Positions 26,314-34,934 are shown, numbered from the stretch's first letter. The stretch is 64,000 nt of DNA from JAJZNI01 sp035624785 (GCA_035624785.1 DASPQV010000025.1:62001-126000); one strand, 5' to 3'. Notes: a model not told the origin generated them from the sequence alone. Numbers and translations are program-made.

Positions 26314-27134
26314 ACCCCCGAGCCCTGGCCGTCTGGTCAGCGGCGGGGCTGGTCATCGCCCTCTCCACCGGCAACCCCGCCTACCGGGCGATCGTCCTGC
26401 TCTGCGGCCTCAACCTCGTGGCCGCCCGTGGCCGGCCGGGGGTGAGCGCCCGACCGCTGCTGTTCGGAGCCGGCATCGCCGCGCTCATCGCCACCCTGCT
26501 CACCCTGCTGCTCAGCCACACCGGCGCTCACGTCCTGTTCCGGCTCTCGCCGGGGATCCCCGCCATCGGCGGAGCATTCACCCTGGAGGCGCTGGCCTTC
26601 GGCCTGGCCACCGGCCTCGGGATCGCCGCCGTCGTGCTCGCCGTGGCCCCGCTGACCCTGGTGTGCGAGCCACACGAGCTGGTCGATGCCCTGCCCCGGC
26701 CACTGGCCCGGACCGGCGCCGCGGTCGGGGCCGCCCTCAACCTGATCCCGGGGACGATCCGCAGTGCCCGTGAGATCCGCGACGCCCAGCGGATGCGGGG
26801 CTGGCGGGCCGGTCGGGTCGCGGACTGGCCGGCGGTGGCCGTCCCGGTCGTGCTCACCGCCCTGGAGGGCTCGCTCACCCTCGCCGAGGCGATGGAGGCT
26901 CGCGGCTACGGCGCCCAGAGCCGCACCCACCTGGCCACCACCGCCTGGAGAGCCGGCGACACGGCCGTCGCGGTGGTCTCCGGCTCGGCCGCGGCCATGT
27001 TCCTGGTGCTCCGCTTCAGCGGAGGTGCTCCCGACTGGTATCCGTTCCCACTGCTCAGCGCGCCGCCGGTGACCATCGCCGCGATCAGCTGCTGCGCCTG
27101 CCTGGTGATCCCGGTCCTGTGGCCCCGGCGGTAG
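26310..27134 (+). CDS. ECF transporter transmembrane (T) component, CbiQ/EcfT-like
   Basis: The protein is 274 residues from an ATG that overlaps the previous stop (ATGA). It has about five or six hydrophobic spans. The coupling region includes RSAREIRDAQRMRGWRAGR (an A-R-G-type motif) and a second EAMEARGYG segment, the paired A-R-G helices that contact the ATPases in EcfT proteins. It joins the ATPases to the S component in the membrane. Short length, position and riboswitch control support a corrinoid importer. Confidence 0.85.
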   Translation: MNPRALAVWSAAGLVIALSTGNPAYRAIVLLCGLNLVAARGRPGVSARPLLFGAGIAALIATLLTLLLSHTGAHVLFRLSPGIPAIGGAFTLEALAFGLATGLGIAAVVLAVAPLTLVCEPHELVDALPRPLARTGAAVGAALNLIPGTIRSAREIRDAQRMRGWRAGRVADWPAVAVPVVLTALEGSLTLAEAMEARGYGAQSRTHLATTAWRAGDTAVAVVSGSAAAMFLVLRFSGGAPDWYPFPLLSAPPVTIAAISCCACLVIPVLWPRR

Positions 27135-27139
27135 GCGGC

Positions 27140-28507
27140 ATGCTCGGCTTCTCGGGGCTGTCCTACGCGTACCCCGACGCGCGGGCTCCGGCTCTGGACG
27201 GCGTGGAGCTGAGCCTCGGTTCCGGTCTCGCGCTTCTCACCGGAGCCTCGGGGAGCGGCAAGTCGACGCTGCTCCGAGTGTGCAACGGGCTGGTGCCCCA
27301 TTTCCACGGCGGGGTCATCGCCGGCCAGGCGACGGTGGTGGGCCGCGACGTGCTCACCACCCCCACCCGGGAGCTCGCCCGCGACGTCGGCTTCCTCTTT
27401 CAGGACCCCGAGCTGCAGTCGGTCTATGCCAGCGTCGAGCGCGACGTCGCCTTCGGCCTCGAGAACCTCGGGATTCCCAGTCGGGAGATGGGCCGCCGCG
27501 TCGACGAGGCCCTCCAGAGCTGTGGCGTGGCTCACCTGAGGGGCCGGGCGGTCAGCACCCTCTCGGGAGGGGAGCGCCAGCGGGTGGCCCTGGCCGGAGT
27601 GCTGGCGATGCGTCCCCGTCTGCTGGTCCTCGATGAGCCGATCTCGCAGCTGGATCCCGCAGGGGCCGAGGCCCTGGTCGCCGCCCTGGACGGGGCGATC
27701 GCCCAGGGGACCGCCGTCCTGGTCGCCGAGCACCGCGACGAGCTGGCCTTCCGGCATTCTGGGCGCGCCCTCCAGATCGAGGCCGGGCGCCTCACCGAGG
27801 GTGTCCCCCACAGCGGTCCTGCACCCACCTCGCCGCGGGTGACCGTCCGCCGGGGACGTGGACCCGCGCCGACCGAGGCCGGCTGGCAGCTCAGCCGGGT
27901 CACCGCCGGCTACGGCGCCACCCCGGTGCTTCACGACCTGGAGCTATCGGGGGGAGCCGGGGAGGTGCTGGTCCTGTCCGGGCCCAACGGCAGCGGCAAG
28001 AGCACGCTGCTCCGCACCATCGCCGGGCTGCTGCCCCCGCTGGCGGGGGCAGTCAGACGCGCACCCGGCCGGGTCGCCTACCTGCCCCAGAACCCCGGGG
28101 CGCTGCTCCACCGCTCCACGGTACGGGCCGAGGTCGAGTGGACACTGCGGCGGGCCGGCGGCGCGGCCAGCCCCGACGAGGTGCTGCGTAGCTTCGGCCT
28201 GTGCTCGGTCGCCGGCCGCTGCCCGCGGGACCTGAGCAGCGGCGAGCGGCAGCGCGCCGCGCTCGCCGCGGTGCTCGCCGGCTCTCCCTCCCTGGCCCTC
28301 CTCGACGAACCGACCCGCGGGATGGACGAGCCCTCCCGCTCCGCCCTGGTCGAGGCGGTGGCCGGGCTCGCCGAGGCCGGCGCCGGCGTCGTGCTCGCCA
28401 CCAACGACCGTCGCCTGGCTGGCGAGATCGCCACCCGGGTGGTCCAGGTGGGCGAGGGGACGGCTCGAGAGGCGTTTTCCCCGCCCGAGGCGGCCGAACC
28501 ATGCTGA
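27140..28507 (+). CDS. ECF transporter ATPase, fused EcfA1-EcfA2
   Basis: The protein is 455 residues with two complete ABC ATPase halves. The first half has Walker A GASGSGKST (about 35-43), FLFQDPELQSV, signature LSGGERQRVALAGVLA and Walker B LLVLDEPISQLD. The second half begins near residue 250, with Walker A GPNGSGKST (about 281-289), signature LSSGERQRAALAAVLA and LALLDEPTRGMD. ECF systems usually encode the halves separately, though fused versions are known. The ATG at 27140 sits 5 bp after the ecfT stop; an in-frame GTG at 27119 would overlap it. The stop overlaps the S-component start. Confidence 0.93.
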   Translation: MLGFSGLSYAYPDARAPALDGVELSLGSGLALLTGASGSGKSTLLRVCNGLVPHFHGGVIAGQATVVGRDVLTTPTRELARDVGFLFQDPELQSVYASVERDVAFGLENLGIPSREMGRRVDEALQSCGVAHLRGRAVSTLSGGERQRVALAGVLAMRPRLLVLDEPISQLDPAGAEALVAALDGAIAQGTAVLVAEHRDELAFRHSGRALQIEAGRLTEGVPHSGPAPTSPRVTVRRGRGPAPTEAGWQLSRVTAGYGATPVLHDLELSGGAGEVLVLSGPNGSGKSTLLRTIAGLLPPLAGAVRRAPGRVAYLPQNPGALLHRSTVRAEVEWTLRRAGGAASPDEVLRSFGLCSVAGRCPRDLSSGERQRAALAAVLAGSPSLALLDEPTRGMDEPSRSALVEAVAGLAEAGAGVVLATNDRRLAGEIATRVVQVGEGTAREAFSPPEAAEPC

Positions 28508-29367
28508 TCGCCGTCTCCGCGGTGGGAGCCGTGCTGTTCCTCTGGCCATTCGTGCTGTCCGGCCTCCCCACCCCGGCGATCGCGGTATCCCTGGCCCTGG
28601 GCTGCCTGGCGGTCATGGCGGTGGTGGAGGTGCTCACCCGCCGGCTCGACTCGCGCCGCTTCGCCCTGCTCGCCGCCATCGTGGCCATCGAGGCGGCCCT
28701 GCGACTGGTGCTGGTCACCGGCATCGGCGGCTTCAGCCCGGTCTTCTTCCTCATCCTGGTGGCGGGCTATGCCTGCGGCCCCAGCTTCGGCTTCCTCTGC
28801 GGGGCCACCTCCCTGCTGGCGTCGGCGGTGGCGACCGGCGGCATCGGCCCCTGGCTGCCCTACGAGATGTTCGGTTGCGGCTGGATCGGGGCGATCGCCG
28901 GCCTGGCGGGGACCCGCCGCCGCGGGGCGCCCGGCCGCCGCGACGTCGTTCTCCTGGTCGCGATCAGCATCGTCACCGGCTTCGTCTACGGCGCCCTGCT
29001 CGACGTCTGGGACTGGACCACCTTCTACCGCGGCAACCCCTCCTTCGGCTTCCTGGCAGGCGCCGGACCAGCGGTCCTGCTGCCCCGCTTCGCCCACTTC
29101 TACCTGGCGACCTCCGCCACCTGGGACAGCTTCCGCGCCGTCGGCGACGCCATCCTGGTGCTCGTCCTCGGCGCGCCGATCATGGGCGCGCTGGCGCGGC
29201 TGCGCGATCGGATGGCCTTCCGGGTCGACGGCCCCGAGCTGGCCAGGCTTCGGGCAGCCACCAGCCGGCCAGCCGCGGACGGCTTCGACCCGGGCGCCGC
29301 CCCGACCGGCGGCCTGCACGACCGCACGCTTCCGCCCCGCCCGGGCTCGCCCGAGCCCATCGCGTAA
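28501..29367 (+). CDS. ECF transporter substrate-binding (S) component, probable corrinoid-specific
   Basis: This 288-residue protein has about six or seven hydrophobic spans and a polar C-terminal tail of about 60 residues. GFSPVFFLILVAGYACGP and ATGGIGPWLPYEMFGCGWIGAIAGL are typical of ECF S components of the CbrT/HmpT-like cobalamin group. It starts at the ATG at 28501, overlapping the ATPase stop. Cobalamin or a precursor is inferred from the riboswitch that heads the operon; the S component by itself could also suit another vitamin. It is the fourth and last gene of the unit; pheA follows after 10 bp. Confidence 0.82.
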   Translation: MLIAVSAVGAVLFLWPFVLSGLPTPAIAVSLALGCLAVMAVVEVLTRRLDSRRFALLAAIVAIEAALRLVLVTGIGGFSPVFFLILVAGYACGPSFGFLCGATSLLASAVATGGIGPWLPYEMFGCGWIGAIAGLAGTRRRGAPGRRDVVLLVAISIVTGFVYGALLDVWDWTTFYRGNPSFGFLAGAGPAVLLPRFAHFYLATSATWDSFRAVGDAILVLVLGAPIMGALARLRDRMAFRVDGPELARLRAATSRPAADGFDPGAAPTGGLHDRTLPPRPGSPEPIA

Positions 29368-29377
29368 TCTCCCGCCC

Positions 29378-30322
29378 GTGACCTCGAGCCTTCCCCGCCG
29401 CTATGCCTACCTGGGCCCCGAGGGGACGTTCGCCGAGACGGCGCTGCGCAGCCTGGCCGAGAGCAGCGGGGCCGAGCTGCTGCCACTCGAGACGGTGGAG
29501 GACGCCCTCCAGGCGGTTCGTGACGGCACCGTCGGCGGCGCGGTGGTCCCCTTCGAGAACTCGGTGGAGGGCGCCGTGACGGGAACCCTTGACGAGCTCA
29601 GCAGCGGCTCCCCGCTCCACATCGCCCGCGAGGTGCTGGTGCCGGTTCGGCTCTCCCTGCTGGGGCGGCCGGGCATACTCCTCGACGCGGTGCGGGTGAT
29701 CGCCTCACACCCTCACGCCACCGCCCAGTGCCGTCACTGGCTGCGGGACAACCTGCCGGGGGCGCGGGTGCGCGCCGCGACCTCGACGGCGGAGGCGGCG
29801 GCGGCGGTGGCACGCTGTGAGGCCGAAACGGCCGACGCCGCGATCGCCTCAGCCTCCGCCGGGGAGCGCTACGGACTGGTCGAGCTTGCCGGCGATATCA
29901 GCGACCGCCGGCAGGCGGTGACCCGATTCATCCTCGCGGTGCCTCCCGGTCCGCCGCCACCGCCCACCGGAGCGGACCGGACCACGGTGGTCACCTTCAT
30001 CGCCGACGACCACCCGGGGGCGCTCCTCGAGCTGCTCACCGAGTTCGCGGTGCGGGGTGTCAACCTCACCCGGATCGAGTCGCGACCGACCGGCCATGGG
30101 CTCGGCCGCTACTGCTTCTCGATCGACTGCGAGGGGCACATCGCGGACGCGCGGGTCGGCGAGGCGCTGGCGGCGCTTCATCGCTGCTGCGAGGAGGTGC
30201 GGTTCTGCGGCTCGTACCCTCGCGCCGATGGAGGCCCGGCAGGATCGAGGCCGGGCACTGCCGAGAGCGACTTCGCGGCCGCCGAGGCCTGGCTGGCACG
30301 GGCGCGGCACGGCCTGGGCTGA
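29378..30322 (+). CDS. pheA: prephenate dehydratase
   Basis: The 314 residues comprise an N-terminal prephenate dehydratase domain and a C-terminal ACT domain. It converts prephenate to phenylpyruvate in phenylalanine synthesis. Visible are YAYLGPEGTFAETAL, VVPFENSVEGAVTGTLD, ASHPHATAQCRHWL and the TRF of RQAVTRFIL. The ACT region contains GALLELLTEF and the ESRP motif (IESRPTGHGLGRYCFSID) that binds phenylalanine for feedback control. The GTG start at 29378 is 10 bp after the ECF S gene. There is no chorismate mutase domain. It may be co-transcribed with the ECF operon, but that is probably incidental. Confidence 0.95.
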   Translation: MTSSLPRRYAYLGPEGTFAETALRSLAESSGAELLPLETVEDALQAVRDGTVGGAVVPFENSVEGAVTGTLDELSSGSPLHIAREVLVPVRLSLLGRPGILLDAVRVIASHPHATAQCRHWLRDNLPGARVRAATSTAEAAAAVARCEAETADAAIASASAGERYGLVELAGDISDRRQAVTRFILAVPPGPPPPPTGADRTTVVTFIADDHPGALLELLTEFAVRGVNLTRIESRPTGHGLGRYCFSIDCEGHIADARVGEALAALHRCCEEVRFCGSYPRADGGPAGSRPGTAESDFAAAEAWLARARHGLG

Positions 30323-30474
30323 TCAGCCGGTCCGGCTGCCGCCACCGGCGGTGTCACGGTCCCGGCACGGGATGTCAGGGCCGGCAGCCCGAGATCTGCG
30401 GCCGGACGGGTGGAGCGGGGCTCTTTGCCTGGACGCGACCCGCCGTTACCTGGCTGTACCCGAACCTCTGGGGT

Positions 30475-30500
30475 TTTCGCGAAACCGCCCCGGCTAGGCT
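30475..30500 (+). promoter_or_regulatory. palindrome and possible promoter upstream of the TasA-like gene
   Basis: TTTCGCGAAA (30475-30484) is a perfect 10-bp palindrome inside the longer GGTTTTCGCGAAACC. A possible -10 TAGGCT follows at 30495-30500, so the palindrome would sit near the -35. The only other signal in the 237-bp gap is a strong purine-rich ribosome-binding region just before the ATG at 30560. Confidence 0.3.
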
Positions 30501-30559
30501 GACCAGCATCGGCTAGTGCATTTGAACTACTCGATGGGAAGGAAGGGAAAGGAAAGATC

Positions 30560-31207
30560 ATGGAAAGGCAGCGGCGCCGCAGGCGCAACCGGCTGATACG
30601 ACTGGCCCTGGCCCTGGCCGCGACCGTCGCCGCCAGCGGCTTCGTGGGCTTGGGAGGCATGGCCGCCTGGCAGGCGTACTCCGACAACCCTGCCAACCAG
30701 GTGGGCGCGGCCAGCCTCGGCCACACCAACCAGGTGAGCAGCACCTGCACCTCGGTGTACTCGACGACCCTGCTCAATCAGACCGGCAACACGTGCGGCA
30801 CCATCATCACGGTGAGCGGGGTCTCCCCCGACTCGACGAATCCCCTGGCCTCCGGGACGGTCAAGATCACCAGCACGGGCCAGATGAACAGCAGCTTCCA
30901 GGCGACCATGCTCAACGCCCCGGTCACCTCGCCCAGCCCGGCGGGGAACCTCTGCGCGGACCTGACCCTGACCCTCAAGGACGCGACCACCACCTACTGG
31001 AATGCGGCGGCGCTCAATGCGATCCCGGCCACCACGTCTCTGAAGGACAGCGCGGGGGCCGCGACCTGGCCGGGAACCAGCGCCCCGCCGGCCGGCAGCA
31101 ACACCTTCACGCTGAGCGTGTCCGGCGGCAGCAGCTTCACGGCGGACAGCCAGGACCAGTCCAACACCTGCACGTTCGACGTCGAGTTCGTCCAGACCAA
31201 CACCTAG
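30560..31207 (+). CDS. secreted SipW/TasA-like protein
   Basis: The protein is 215 residues. A very basic start (RQRRRRRNR) and hydrophobic core to about residue 38 form a signal peptide ending GMAAWQAYSD, close to the A-F-T/S-D pattern of SipW-cognate signal peptides. The mature part is Ser/Thr/Asn-rich with predicted beta strands and four or five Cys (SSTCTS, GNTCGT, NLCADL, NTCTF). This resembles the TasA/camelysin group of fibre-forming or surface proteins. The purine-rich region GGAAGGGAAAGGAAAG precedes the ATG. No SipW peptidase gene is nearby. The function is unproven. Confidence 0.62.
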   Translation: MERQRRRRRNRLIRLALALAATVAASGFVGLGGMAAWQAYSDNPANQVGAASLGHTNQVSSTCTSVYSTTLLNQTGNTCGTIITVSGVSPDSTNPLASGTVKITSTGQMNSSFQATMLNAPVTSPSPAGNLCADLTLTLKDATTTYWNAAALNAIPATTSLKDSAGAATWPGTSAPPAGSNTFTLSVSGGSSFTADSQDQSNTCTFDVEFVQTNT

Positions 31208-31239
31208 TCCAGCGCGCGGAGAGGCGGGCTGGCCCCGGC

Positions 31240-32130
31240 TCAGCCGGTGGGCTCGGGTTCCTCGGGCGAGCGAAGCGCGACCGCCGCCACCACCAGGGCG
31301 ATGCCGAGGATCTCGACCGGGCCCGGCACCTGGCCGAGCAGCACGACCCCGATGACGGTGGCGGTGGCCGGGAGGAGGCTGAGCAGGACCGCGAAGGCAC
31401 CTCGGGAGAGTCGCCGCAGCAGCACCTGGTCGAGGGCGTAGGGGATCACGCTGGAGAGCAGCCCGGCCCCGCAAGCCAGGGCGAGCACCGCCCCGTGTCC
31501 AGCGCTCTCGACCGCGGGCGCCGCCGCCCAGGGGGCGATCGCCACAACTCCGACCGCCATGGCGGCGGCCAGCCCGGTGGTGCCGAAGCCGCGCCGGGCC
31601 ACCTGGTGGGCCAGGATGATGTAGAGGGCCCATAGGATTCCGGCGGTGATGGCCAGCGCCACCCCGAGGGCGCTCCCGGAGACGCTGATCCGGGTCAGGG
31701 TGGCGACGCCCGCGGCGGCGAGGAGCAGCGCACCCAGATTACGCAGCCCGCGGGCGGCGATGGCCGCAACCAGCACCGGCCCGATGAACTCGATGGCCAC
31801 CGCAGTCCCGAGTGGCAGGTGAGCCAGAGCCAGGTAGAAAGTGAGGTTCATGGCGGCCAGGGCCACCCCGAAGAGGGCGATCAGCGCCAGCGTCAGGGCA
31901 GGCTGGCCGCGAAGCTGCCGCCAGGGGCGGCGCCAGACGGAGAGGACGACGGCACCGGTCACCACCCGCAACCAGGCCACGCCCGCCGCCGGCATGAGGG
32001 CGAAGGCGCGAACCGCCAGAGAGGCGCCCAGGTACTGGGAGAAGGCGTTGACCACGAAGAGCAGCAGGGGGAAGCCACCCCAGGCCCAGGCGCCCAGCTC
32101 AGCTGCGGGGGCCGGGGCCGCCGTCGACAT
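31240..32130 (-). CDS. EamA/RhtA-like transporter
   Basis: The protein is 296 residues from the ATG at 32130 with GGAGCAGGGG upstream. An alternative GTG at 32175 adds 15 residues. About ten hydrophobic segments form two EamA repeats; LALAHLPLGTAVAIEFIGPVLVA in the first and LLSSVIPYALDQVLLRRLSRGAFAVLLSLLPATATVIGVVLL in the second match the RhtA threonine/homoserine exporter branch. It probably exports amino acids or related metabolites. It converges on the TasA-like gene; no regulatory gene is adjacent. Confidence 0.88.
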   Translation of the reverse strand: MSTAAPAPAAELGAWAWGGFPLLLFVVNAFSQYLGASLAVRAFALMPAAGVAWLRVVTGAVVLSVWRRPWRQLRGQPALTLALIALFGVALAAMNLTFYLALAHLPLGTAVAIEFIGPVLVAAIAARGLRNLGALLLAAAGVATLTRISVSGSALGVALAITAGILWALYIILAHQVARRGFGTTGLAAAMAVGVVAIAPWAAAPAVESAGHGAVLALACGAGLLSSVIPYALDQVLLRRLSRGAFAVLLSLLPATATVIGVVLLGQVPGPVEILGIALVVAAVALRSPEEPEPTG

Positions 32131-32316
32131 CCCCTGCTCCGCCGGCGGCGAGGGACGGGAGCCGTCAGCCAGCACGCCGCGACTTTAGTGTCCGGGACAC
32201 GCCCACCGGGAGCGAGCACGCCGACCGGAGCCGGGCGCCTGCCGCGACAGCGCTCGGGCCAGGACCTTGTAGCGGCCGAGCCGAACGGCAGCTCCGCCGG
32301 GTGCCGGACCGAGCGT

Positions 32317-33279
32317 TTAGGCGCTGACCGGGGCGCCGACCGCCGGTGGCGCGGTTCCGGGTGCGCTTGAGGGACGCAGGGCGGTCAGGCCGCTGAGCTG
32401 GAAGCGGCGCCGCGCGAGACCGTAGGCGATGAACCCCATCACGGTGGCAAAGCCCTTGTCGGCAATCCGCTGGAGCAGGGCCGCGGCGGTGGCGGTCGCC
32501 GGGTCGATGCCCACCGAGATGAGCAGGCCGACCACGCTCGCCTCGGCGGCGCCGACGCCGCCCGGGATCAGGCTGATGGCACCGGCGACATAGGATGCGG
32601 CGAGGACGAAGGACGCCATCGGCCAGCTCAGCGTGGATCCCTGGAGCCCGTGCACGACCAGCCAGAAGAGGGAGATGCCAAGCCCCGCCTGGGCAATGCT
32701 GATCACCGACCAGACCAGGGTCTGGGGTCGCTGAAGCAGCACCACCGTCTCGTCGCGGAGGTTGTCGACCTGAGCGGTGAAGCGGCGCAGCACCGGGGTG
32801 CGCTCGACCACACGATGGACCAGGTGGAACAGCGGGGGTACGGTGAGGACCGCGATCACCGCGGCGATGCCGATGACGGCGACGACCAGCCCGGCCAGGG
32901 CACGGTGCACCGAGAGCACGCCAGGGACCGCGATGACGATGAGGATGAGCATGAAGATGAGCTCCTGGACGGTCACGGTGGCGACCACGTCACCGAACTC
33001 CACCTCCCCAGCCACCTCGGTGACGAAGATCGCCCTGGTCAGCTCACCCAGGGGCAGCATCGCCGTCGACTGGCCGGCGATGTTGAGAAGGATGGTGTCG
33101 CCGATGGTTATCCGGGCGCCGACGTCGCGAAGCAGGAAGTACCAGCGAAGACCCTGGAGCACGTAGAAGGCGGCGGAGAGGGCCAGGATCGCGGGGACGG
33201 CGGGCAGCAGGAAGCGCGACAGGTCGCCGCCGAGCTCTCCCGGGTTGCTGGCCACCACCAGGGCGGCGATGGCCCCCAA
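32317..33279 (-). CDS. UPF0104/LPG-synthase-type flippase-like membrane protein, first paralogue (N-terminus uncertain)
   Basis: The protein is 320 residues from the TTG at 33279, the only standard start codon in the frame. It has eight or so hydrophobic spans with GLRWYFLLRDVG, PLGELTRAIF and ISLIPGGVGAAEASVVGLL, the signature blocks of the UPF0104/AglD-type family. The reading frame is open upstream to 33486 with no ATG, GTG or TTG. Aligning to the paralogue at 33453-34442 shows that a TTG start would cut off the first membrane span. A CTG at 33456 overlaps the paralogue's stop in a CTGA junction and could be the true start. The substrate is unknown; lipid-linked material is a family-level guess. 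Confidence 0.75.
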   Translation of the reverse strand: MGAIAALVVASNPGELGGDLSRFLLPAVPAILALSAAFYVLQGLRWYFLLRDVGARITIGDTILLNIAGQSTAMLPLGELTRAIFVTEVAGEVEFGDVVATVTVQELIFMLILIVIAVPGVLSVHRALAGLVVAVIGIAAVIAVLTVPPLFHLVHRVVERTPVLRRFTAQVDNLRDETVVLLQRPQTLVWSVISIAQAGLGISLFWLVVHGLQGSTLSWPMASFVLAASYVAGAISLIPGGVGAAEASVVGLLISVGIDPATATAAALLQRIADKGFATVMGFIAYGLARRRFQLSGLTALRPSSAPGTAPPAVGAPVSA

Positions 33280-33452
33280 CCCGATGGCGGTGGGGATGAG
33301 CTGAGCGGGGTGCAGCCGGCGGTGGCCGGGAGCGACGCGGCCGGCAGCGGCCTGGCGCGAACCGCCATCACCGGGCGGCCTCGCTGCGGCAGCCTGTCGG
33401 GCCAGCCGCCCGCCGTGCGACGGGCGCGGCTCGCGCCCGCGGTCCGGCCGGC

Positions 33453-34442
33453 TCAGGCGGCTGCCTCGCAGGCGCCCGCGCCCGCGCTAGCCACCCGCGC
33501 CGCGCGCGGGGCGGCGATCAGCCCACCGAGGTGGAGCCGGCGATGGATGGCGACGTAGGCGAGGAGGCCCACCACCGCGGGGACGCCGGTGAGCGCGATG
33601 CGTTCCAGCAACGCGGCCGCCACCGCCTGGCCGTGACCGACCCCGAAGCCGGACAGCACCCCGATCACGGTGACCTCGTTGGCCCCGATGCCGCCGGGCA
33701 GGAAGCTTATCGCCCCGCCCAGGTAGGCGACGGCGACGGCCAGGACGACCGGCCACCAGCCGATCCGAACTCCCATGGCACCCAGGATCAGGTCCAGAGT
33801 CACCGCCGCCAGAGCCACCCGGGCCAGGTCGATGATCCCGCTGAGCATGGCCACGGGCCGGGTGAGCAGGGTCATGGTCTGCTGACGCAGGGTGTCGATC
33901 TGCCCAGCGCCCCGGCGGACCAGTGGAATCCGGCCGAGCAGGGCCCGGACCGGGCGGTAGAAGCCGGGCATGATCAGGATCAGCAGAGCCCCGACCACCC
34001 CGCCGAGGACCACCAGGGTGAGCAGCCATCCCCCGGGGACGCCGAGCAGAGCCGGTGTGGCGCTCAGGATCAGGAGGCTGGTGAAGGTCAGCTCCTGGAC
34101 CGTCACCGCGGCGGCCGCCGCCCCGAACGGAGCTCCGGTCGCCTCGCTGGCGAAGAGGGCGCGGGTCAGGTCACCGAGGGGGAGCACCGCGGTCACGGTC
34201 TGGCCCGCCAGGTTGATGAGCACCGACTCGTGGACGGCGAGCCGGACCCCGGCCTCGCGGAGCAGGAAATGCCAGCGCAGGCCCTGCACGGTGTAGAAGG
34301 CGGCGGTGGCCAGCAGCGCGGCGCCGACCAGGCGGAGGTCCACGCCGCGGAGGGCGCTGACGACCTGGGCCGGCTGGATCACCATGAAGAGGCCGACCAC
34401 GGTTCCGAGGGCCACGACCAGCGGGACCAGCCGCCGCTTCAC
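33453..34442 (-). CDS. UPF0104/LPG-synthase-type flippase-like membrane protein, second paralogue
   Basis: The protein is 329 residues from the GTG at 34442, which follows GAGGAG by 8 bases and overlaps the MarR stop (GTGA). It has the same blocks as the first paralogue: GLRWHFLLREAGVRL, PLGDLTRALFASEATG and ISFLPGGIGANEVTVIGVL. About eight hydrophobic spans are present. Longer reading to 34814 runs through the MarR gene and is rejected. These two genes and marR form one leftward operon, 592 bp from the hopanoid cluster start, so moving lipids across the membrane is a plausible but unproven role. Confidence 0.82.
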   Translation of the reverse strand: MKRRLVPLVVALGTVVGLFMVIQPAQVVSALRGVDLRLVGAALLATAAFYTVQGLRWHFLLREAGVRLAVHESVLINLAGQTVTAVLPLGDLTRALFASEATGAPFGAAAAAVTVQELTFTSLLILSATPALLGVPGGWLLTLVVLGGVVGALLILIMPGFYRPVRALLGRIPLVRRGAGQIDTLRQQTMTLLTRPVAMLSGIIDLARVALAAVTLDLILGAMGVRIGWWPVVLAVAVAYLGGAISFLPGGIGANEVTVIGVLSGFGVGHGQAVAAALLERIALTGVPAVVGLLAYVAIHRRLHLGGLIAAPRAARVASAGAGACEAAA

Positions 34443-34921
34443 GGCAGGGCTCCTCGAGCGGACATCAGTCGCCGGGCGCTCTGGGCCAGCGCGCGCAGAG
34501 CGGCCGCCAGAGCGCGCTGCTCGGTGGCGGTCATCGCCTCCACCGCCCGTCGCAGGGGGCTGTCGCGGAGCACCCGCACCTCGCCAGCGAGCTGCCGCCC
34601 CTGGGCGGTGAGGTGGATCTCGACGCAGCGGCGATCCGACTGACCGCGATGGCGACGGACCAACCCGCGCTCCTCCAGGCGGTCGAGGAGCCGGGTCGCG
34701 GAGGCGGGAGAGAGACCGGCGGTCTCCGCCAGCCGGCCGGCCAGCTGTGGACCGGAGTCGCGGAGGCTCCGCAGCACCGCCAGCTGGGGGAGGGTCAGCC
34801 GGGCCTGGCGCCACAGGGCGGCCTGGAAGCCGTCGGTCAGCATGCTGGCGTTGAGGTAGGCACCGAGAACGTCGCGAACCTCCGGGGTCAGGCCGTCGGC
34901 ACCGTCCACGATCCTTGCCAT
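34439..34921 (-). CDS. MarR-family transcriptional regulator
   Basis: This 160-residue protein has a winged-helix MarR fold: LTLPQLAVLRSLRDSG, LAGRLAETAGLSPASATRLLDRLEERGLVRRHRGQSDRRCVEIHLTAQG and a C-terminal dimerisation helix. It starts at the ATG at 34921, only 7 bases from a consensus -10 TATAAT, so the mRNA should be leaderless. The gene is divergent from the polyprenyl synthase gene, and its own stop overlaps the start of the flippase-like gene. It likely regulates its own operon and perhaps the divergent hopanoid genes. The effector is unknown. Confidence 0.92.
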   Translation of the reverse strand: MARIVDGADGLTPEVRDVLGAYLNASMLTDGFQAALWRQARLTLPQLAVLRSLRDSGPQLAGRLAETAGLSPASATRLLDRLEERGLVRRHRGQSDRRCVEIHLTAQGRQLAGEVRVLRDSPLRRAVEAMTATEQRALAAALRALAQSARRLMSARGALP

Positions 34922-34928
34922 TGTGTCA

Positions 34929-34934
34929 ATTATA
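34929..34934 (-). promoter_or_regulatory. perfect -10 element of the leaderless marR promoter
   Basis: Reading the minus strand, TATAAT (34934-34929) lies 7 bases from the A of the marR ATG (34921), so transcription should start at or next to the ATG. No good -35 is seen. ATTGTGTCAAT, an ATTG/CAAT half-palindrome, overlaps the start codon and might be a MarR autorepression site. Confidence 0.6.

Noticed and set aside
33108..33371. Alternative ORF starting ATGATG at 33371 as the start of the flippase gene
   Set aside because: It is in another frame and does not match the family; joining it would need a frameshift.
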